The position numbers and the translations under genes are program-made. The notes below the pieces were generated by a model. That model was not told the origin of the DNA and did not search any database. It saw only the letters and a program-made list of their open reading frames with translations. From the NCBI RefSeq assembly GCF_004798965.1, contig NZ_SDSD01000002.1, forward strand, positions 62,001-126,000: a DNA stretch of 64,000 nucleotides. The letters are read 5' to 3'. Shown piece after piece: positions 63,445 through 64,000 of the stretch; positions within the stretch are counted from its first letter, which is position 1; each line of letters starts with the position of its first letter. This DNA comes from Onishia niordana. GTDB taxonomy: Bacteria > Pseudomonadota > Gammaproteobacteria > Pseudomonadales > Halomonadaceae.

Positions 63445-64000
63445 ATGGACCTTTTCAGCCAGCAGCACGCCCAGGAACACGCTCCCTTAGCCTACAGGAT
63501 GCGACCGCGCCAGCTGAGCGACTATATCGGTCAGCAGGCACTGGTCGGCCCCGGCAAGCCACTGCGCCGCATGGTCGAAACGGCCACGGTGCGCTCGATG
63601 ATCCTGTGGGGTCCACCGGGCGTCGGCAAGACAACGCTCGCCGAGATCCTCGCCAATGAGTCCGGCGCCCAGCTCGAGCACATGTCGGCCGTGATGGCAG
63701 GAGTCAAGGATATCCGCGCAGCCGTGGAACGGGCGGGCGTGGCCCAGGGCCAGAATCGCCCTACTCTTCTGTTCCTCGATGAGATTCACCGCCTCAACAA
63801 GAGCCAGCAGGATGCCCTACTGCCGCACGTGGAATCGGGCCTTCTGACGCTGATTGGTGCCACCACCGAGAACCCTTCCTTCGAGGTCAACTCGGCGCTG
63901 CTGTCGCGGGCTAGGGTCTATGTGCTCAAGGCGCTCGATGAAGAAGAGCTGCTTTCGGTGCTACGCCAGGCCCTTGAGGATCAGGAGCGCGGCCTGGGAG
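63445..64000 (+). CDS. rarA: Replication-associated recombination protein RarA (5' part)
   Basis: This AAA+ ATPase acts at stalled replication forks. It is cut by the right edge after 185 codons. The sequence shows [18 protein letters not shown], Walker [10 protein letters not shown], and Walker [17 protein letters not shown] followed by sensor-1 [10 protein letters not shown], all typical of RarA/MgsA. An in-frame ATG at 63439 is equally supported by AGGA at 63431-63434, so the true start may be two codons earlier. Confidence 0.93.
   Translation, partial: MDLFSQQHAQEHAPLAYRMRPRQLSDYIGQQALVGPGKPLRRMVETATVRSMILWGPPGVGKTTLAEILANESGAQLEHMSAVMAGVKDIRAAVERAGVAQGQNRPTLLFLDEIHRLNKSQQDALLPHVESGLLTLIGATTENPSFEVNSALLSRARVYVLKALDEEELLSVLRQALEDQERGLG

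Overview
This 64 kb window looks like chromosomal DNA of a moderately halophilic gammaproteobacterium of the Halomonadaceae (Halomonas-like). The support is the high G+C, acidic proteins, typical gammaproteobacterial housekeeping genes (rmf, rlmKL, pdxB, queF, trmA, murI, rarA, the 180-kDa-class NAD-glutamate dehydrogenase) and salt-related transporters (NhaC antiporter, two-RCK K+ channel, MgtE). The genus is an inference from remembered similarity; no search was run.

Layout. 1-6.4 kb: a DUF3617 secreted protein, metY, a TrkA-N K+ channel with a DUF6394 membrane protein, nemA and a CIA30-family protein. 6.7-27.6 kb: the most unusual locus. A single 5,263-codon gene encodes a modular giant made of carbohydrate-binding, Ig/cadherin-like and choice-of-anchor modules around an embedded sugar-dehydrogenase-type beta-propeller. 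It is divergent, across a 750-bp AT-rich region, from a type I secretion ABC transporter and a HlyD-type adaptor, which are followed by a GAF-GGDEF protein. Together they look like a secreted or surface carbohydrate-binding system, possibly tuned by c-di-GMP. 27.9-33.5 kb: an NAD-type isocitrate dehydrogenase, then a GMC dehydrogenase plus (methyl)malonate-semialdehyde dehydrogenase pair with a divergent LysR regulator, matching known 3-hydroxypropionate degradation modules (hpdH/dddA-mmsA/dddC).

33.6-36.2 kb: a decayed mobile island beside tRNA-Ser, holding a low-GC orphan membrane gene, fragments of a phage tail-sheath-like gene and a small ORF with its own promoter. 36.3-40.1 kb: thioesterase, nitroreductase, queF and a YadGH-like ABC exporter. 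40.28-40.84 kb: three tandem tRNA-Glu/tRNA-Gly units behind one strong promoter. 41-53.2 kb: msrB, ylqF, alaA, htpX, nhaC, pdxB, a WGR-domain protein, a glutaredoxin-like protein, rlmKL, rmf and pyrD. 53.3-64 kb: an encapsulin-type ferritin without encapsulin, mgtE, the large glutamate dehydrogenase, trmA, murI, a hemerythrin-like protein lacking expected metal ligands, and the 5' part of rarA running off the right edge.

No CRISPR array, rRNA gene or intact insertion sequence was seen. Start codons were moved inward from the longest reading frame where a better ribosome-binding site and family N-terminus agreed.
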